Positions 53,316 through 57,519 of a DNA stretch of 57,519 nt are shown piece after piece; positions within the stretch are counted from its first letter, which is position 1; each line of letters starts with the position of its first letter. A program made the translations under genes and the position numbers. This stretch comes from Candidatus Altimarinota bacterium (GTDB lineage: Bacteria; Patescibacteriota; Gracilibacteria; BD1-5; UBA6164): positions 1 to 57,519 of the forward strand of contig CALREY010000009.1 in assembly GCA_943356435.1 (NCBI GenBank). The letters run 5' to 3'. Under the pieces are notes generated by a model that was not told the origin of the DNA, did no database searches, and worked only from the letters and a program-made list of their open reading frames with translations.

Positions 53316-53825
53316 ATGACAAAAAAACTAAGCCAAAAACAGTCAGAAATAATAAAAAATTTTTATATTAAAAAAGAAGAAAAATTAGAAATATCAAAAG
53401 AAAAAAATACGATAATTGAAGAAATAAAGACAGAGAATAATTCTGAAAAATTGGCAGAATTTATAGAAAATAAATGATTTCCAACTTATAGAAATTGAGC
53501 AAGTTGCGGAGCAAATGTATGAGAAGCTTTGATAGATTATGGTGTAGAATGATTACCTACATCAGGAAGAGATTGATATAAATGGGCTGATATATTAGAT
53601 AAAAATAGCAACTTTACAAAAGAAGCATTACAAGACCCTTATAGTGCTTCAGCTTGAGCTATACTAGTATATGACAAATGATATTCTAATAACTCGGATA
53701 GGAGAAATTATTGACATGTAGAAATCAAGACTAAAAACTGATTTTGGTCATGATGAAAACAAAAAACAAAAGCAGGATTAAATATTACAGATTGATTTAT
53801 AGGATTTGCATATTATTTGAAGTAA
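53316..53825 (+). CDS. Small CHAP/NlpC-like peptidoglycan hydrolase
   Basis: 169 aa. Lys/Glu-rich N-terminal 45 residues, then PTYRNGASCGANVGEALIDYG (candidate Cys), SAGAILVYDKG and RRNYGHVEIKTKNG (His). The order Cys, then GAILV, then GHV matches CHAP-type folds. No signal peptide. Fourth wall-active gene in the run. Confidence 0.75.
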
Positions 53826-53830
53826 TTAAT

Positions 53831-53943
53831 TCCTCACTCTAAAAAAATCCCCCTATCCCCAGCCTTTCCCCCCATGGGAGAAAGGAGTAGAACAATATGT
53901 AGCGTCCCCTCGCCCATGGGGAGAGGGGTTAGGGGTGAGGGAT
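53831..53943. repeat. Composite GC-rich palindromic element, family B
   Basis: Left half TCCCCCTATCCCC...CTTTCCCCCCATGGGAGAAAG; right half CCCCTCGCCCATGGGGAGAG then GGGTTAGGGGTGAGGGA. The outer ends (TCCTCAC / GTGAGGGA) also pair. The left half is close to the copy inside the UPF0489 gene at 8420. No gene in 53826-54050. Confidence 0.83.
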
Positions 53944-53969
53944 GTTCTAAAATTGATATTGGAATAAAT

Positions 53970-54000
53970 AAAACACACTAAAAAAGTGTTTTTCTTTTTA
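53970..54000 (+). terminator. Weak hairpin terminator
   Basis: AAAACAC / GTGTTTT with a 9-base loop and T-rich tail before the exporter gene. Confidence 0.55.
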
Positions 54001-54050
54001 CAAAAAAATAAAAATCTATATTATATTTATAATACTTTTAATAAAATTAA

Positions 54051-55229
54051 ATGAACAAATTAAATCACTTTATTAATCTGCTTTTCACTAAAAAATTTAT
54101 GTCTAAATTTTTAGCATATTTTTTATTGATATTGTTTTTTTATCTATTTAGATCATTTATGTGAGTATTTTTGCTTACATTTATCTTTGGGTATTTGTTT
54201 TTGAATTCTGCTGAATATTTGAAAGAAAAACTAGATTATTTTTTCGAAAATCATTTGAGTAGACCTGGTATGATAATGTTTTTAAAGAGAGTAATATGAG
54301 TAAATTTTTTAATTATTTTTGAATATGTATTATTTGTATGAATTATTATATTTTTAGTCTCAGATTTGGTACCTAAACTTATAGTTGAATTATCTGATTT
54401 ACCGAAAAATATTCCATTTTTATCTGAACCAATTCAATCAGTAAAAAATGCACTAGTCGAAGTAAAGAATTTCAAGTCTGAAATATGAGGTTCAATAGAC
54501 CAAATAGTCACAAGTCAGGATGTAGATGTTATAATGAATATATTAGCTAAATTGAGGACAGCATCAGTAGTATTTATGCAAATCATTATATCTATCGTAC
54601 TTAGTTTCGTTTTCTTGATAGATAGAGATAGATTACAAAATTATTTATTATGAATAAAAAAATCTAGTTTCAAATTTTTGTACAAAGAATACAAGATTAT
54701 ATTTGAAAAAATTGTATTATCATTTTGATTAATATTCAAGGCTCAAGCACTCATAGCATTTGCTAATTCTGTACTTACTATTATATGATTGATTATTATA
54801 TGATTAATACATTGAGGTTCATTTCCATATATACTTACTCTTTGATTAATAGTATTTATAGCATGATTTATACCAGTATTATGAGTATTTATATCTAGTG
54901 TACCAATAGCATTGATAGCTTATAGTATGGTAGGTGGTTATGCAGTAGTCATAGAAGTATTTTTATTAATTGTATTTGTACATTTCGTAGAAGCATATTA
55001 CTTAAATCCAAAAATAGTATCAAGTTTCTTAGAAATACCAGTAAGTCTTACCTTTATAGTACTTATTATGTCAGAACATTTATTCTGAGTAGCATGATTA
55101 CTGATATGAATAAGTATATTTTACTTCATAGTATGATTGTTCAGAGATTTGGATAGGGTATTAAAGAAAAAGAAAAAACATGTAAAAACAATAGATATAA
55201 AATTAACCAAAAAAAAGCTAAAACAATAA
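54051..55229 (+). CDS. AI-2E (PerM) family membrane transporter
   Basis: 392 aa, about eight TM segments. VLSFVFLIDRDRLQNYL, FKAQALIAFANSVLTIIGL, GFIPVLGVFISSVPIALIAY and HFVEAYYLNPKIVSSFLEIP match the family. Members include Na+/H+ antiporters and quorum-signal exporters. The substrate here is unknown. A basic tail (KKKKKHVKTIDIKLTKKKLK) ends the protein. Confidence 0.92.
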
Positions 55230-55257
55230 AAGATATTTTTTAAAATATCTTTTTATT
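55228..55257 (+). terminator. Hairpin terminator
   Basis: AAAAGATATTTT / AAAATATCTTTT with T-run. Confidence 0.82.
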
Positions 55258-55346
55258 TTTTTGTAAATTGCAATTATTTGACACTATAATAAATTTAGTT
55301 TATAATATATTTATAACTTATTTATTTACTTATTTATTTTTTTTAT

Positions 55347-57519
55347 ATGAAAAATTCTGCAAATACAAAAAACTCAAAAGGTTCAGCATTATTGCCTACA
55401 ATTATTTTGGCTTCTGCACTAGCTCAATGATGTGCAACTACTACAAAAAATGATGTAGATAACATATTAGAATTACCACAAGAAACTGTGACTAGTCCAG
55501 TGAAAAATGCTAAAGCATTAGCCGTAACTCACCACGAAGATTACGAATTAGCAGTAGTAAAACATGATAAAACACAAAATTCAGAGCCAAAATCAACTCT
55601 TGGTGACAGAGATTTATCACCTGATAAATCAAAATACATTCCAACTGTGAAATATGATGATGTAATTAATGGATTACCAGATATTTACAAAACTAATAAT
55701 ACAGGAAAATCAAGTGATTTAAAGATGAATTTGTGAGTAAATGGAGTAACTATTTTGAATGGAAATAGTAAATACAATCTATGATACCAATATAGTGAAA
55801 AATTTGGTTCAATAGTATGACTAGAATATGGTTATATGAATGGTAAATGGGGAACACTTGCAACAGTAAAAATTTGATCTGAAAAAAAATCATTTTTATT
55901 AACAGGTGTATACCAATGAGTAGACTGGTGAGTAAAAGCATCAGTAGGAGCTTTGTTTCAAAAATTTGAAGGTAAAACAATCAATCAAAACTTCGCATGA
56001 GTAGAAGTAATCAGAGATTTATCAGAATATATAGAATGATTATCAGTGAAATGATATGCAAATGCAACTCATACTCAAGACAAAACTCTATCAGTAACAG
56101 AAATATCTAATAAAGTTGCAGGATGAACAGAATTCATCACAACAACTCAAGAATTCAAATGAGGAACAAATGTCTGAGGATGATTATGATTCAATTATGA
56201 TATAAATGACAATCATAGTATCCACGGAAGTGCAGGTTATACTAGCATGAATGGTGGATGAGCAGATGCATTAATAGGATATGAATATAGAAATGATAAA
56301 TTGAAATTAGGAGCAGATTATACTACTAGAAATACAGGTGAATTCTGAGCAGATACATATGCAGCAAAAGTATCATATATATTACAACCAGGATTGGTAG
56401 TATGAATAGAATGAAAAAAAATAGATTCTAATACATTAAATGACTATCAATGAATGGCTACAGTATCATATACTCCATGACTTAAAACATTTGATAAACA
56501 CGGAAGTAAAATATCTCTAGCTAATTTGACACCAGTGACTTGAGCAAATCAAGCTATGGATGTATTGTATGGTAAAAAAGTTACTACAGTAGAAAAGAGA
56601 TTTGTAGCTGACAAAGTAACAGATACACAAGCACCAGTTCTAAGTAGTACTAATCAATCATTTTTTACAACTGTATGAGTACCACTTACTTTGGTAACAG
56701 TTTTAGCAAGTGACAATATAGACGGAGCAGTAAATGTAACACAATCTTGAACAGTTAATTTCAATGTAGCAGGTACATACCCAGTAGTTTATACTGCAAC
56801 TGATGCATCTGGAAATACTAGTACAATTACTCACTCTTATGTAGTAAATACAGTAGCAGATCATCAAGCACCAGTTCTAAGTAGTACAACACAAACATTT
56901 ACAACAACAGCAGGTACACCACTGACACTAGCAACAGTAACAGCAAATGACAATGTAGACTGAGCATTAACAGTAACACAATCTTGAACAGTAGATTTTA
57001 ATACTGCTTGAACTTATACAGTTACATATACTGCAACAGATGCAGCAAGTAATGCATCTACTATAACACATACATATGTAGTAAATGCAGCACCAGTATT
57101 AGATACAACTGCACCAGTCCTAAGTAGTACAACACAAACATTTACAACAACATCAGGTACACCATTGACACTAGCAACAGTAACAGCAAATGATAATGTA
57201 GACTGAGCATTAACAGTAACACAATCATGAACAGTAGATTTTAATACTGCTTGAACATATACAGTTACATATAGTGCAACAGATGCAGCAAGTAATGCAT
57301 CAAGTATTACTCATACATATGTAGTAAATGCAGTTCCAAATACAGCACCAACATGACAAAATATTAATATATCAGCTTGATTTGCTAATTCATTTACATT
57401 AGATTTGTCATCATATTTATCTGATGCAGAATGAAATCCAGTTACAGCACAAATTGTATGAAGTTGAAATCAATTTTGATCTTTAATTATTTCATCAGCA
57501 AATATTTCATGAAACATAG
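55347..57519 (+). CDS. Lipoprotein with beta-barrel-like middle and tandem Ig-like repeats (3' end outside window)
   Basis: At least 724 aa. N-terminal signal with lipobox ILASALAQGC (the Gly before Cys28 is TGA-coded), so diacylglyceryl transfer by an Lgt enzyme is expected. Residues about 130-400 alternate short beta strands with Gly/aromatic residues (GLEYGYMNGKWGTLATVKIG, GADYTTRNTGEFGADTYAAKVSYIL), like a barrel or autotransporter. After that come three Ig-like units of about 80 aa starting APVLSST at 56631, 56868 and 57112 (DNVDGALTVTQSGTVDFN, AGTYTVTYTATDA). The last two are nearly identical. Probably a surface adhesin. Confidence 0.85.

Noticed and set aside
1-57519. Many neighbouring ORF fragments could be pseudogenes with premature stops
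   Set aside because: Every break is TGA, none TAA or TAG, and joining the pieces gives intact domain motifs, so this is recoding and not decay.

Overview
The window is AT-rich (roughly 70% or more by eye) and nearly every long gene is broken by in-frame TGA. Read with TGA as glycine (translation table 25), the fragments join into full-length proteins with intact motifs: Walker A loops of two PilB-type ATPases, the SGGVDS loop of MnmA, and the Lgt, RNase R, RecQ, GlmS and DAHP-synthase signatures. TAA and TAG remain stops. This points to Candidatus Gracilibacteria (BD1-5) or Absconditabacteria (SR1), ultra-small, probably host-dependent CPR bacteria. I cannot choose between them from this window. 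Coordinates below are for genes read in table 25.

Layout. 1-6360: end of a secreted protein, then a minus-strand block: Tes/MJ0619-like radical SAM enzyme, two small membrane proteins, Lgt-like transferase, Lnb/DUF4105-like protein, acyltransferase-3 and endonuclease III. This looks like lipid and lipoprotein envelope work. 6512-16064: MFS transporter, UPF0489, thioredoxin, HrcA, glycosyltransferase, DUF167, PH-like membrane protein, YhhQ, esterase, CsaA, VOC and DUF1801 genes. 16193-22680: MnmA, a 491-aa protein of unknown function, RecQ and a PilB-like ATPase. 22775-25374: two small genes, a type IV prepilin, an LPxTG-like surface protein and a LemA-like protein. 25472-29581: secE-nusG, greA, YuiD and membrane proteins. 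29615-37596: GlmS, tRNA-Gln, rplU, LysM-CHAP hydrolase, a pilin-like protein and a second PilB-like ATPase. 37599-44410: HtrA-like protease, NUDIX, RadA, an OB-fold (RNase R-like) protein, SMI1/KNR4, DAHP synthase with its leader, and a YiiX-like peptidase. 44426-48662: membrane protein, tRNA-Leu, possible toxin pair, RNase R. 48735-53825: four peptidoglycan-active proteins in a row. 54051-57519: AI-2E-type exporter and a large lipoprotein with beta-barrel-like and Ig-like parts, cut by the window end.

Three things stand out. (1) The minus-strand DAHP synthase gene is preceded by what reads as a classical transcription attenuator: a 22-codon leader peptide with a Phe-Phe-Phe-Tyr-Phe-Phe run, mutually exclusive hairpins and a terminator. 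(2) Short GC-rich palindromic elements are scattered through this AT-rich DNA and sit in frame inside at least four genes (five insertions). (3) Both tRNA genes are followed by copies of their own 3' ends, separated by elements that share two motifs, which suggests a small tRNA-targeting repeat family.

Most transcription units end in strong, often bidirectional, hairpin terminators shared by convergent genes. The promoters I could recognise have short 15-16 bp spacers. Ribosome-binding sites are mostly A-rich rather than Shine-Dalgarno-like.
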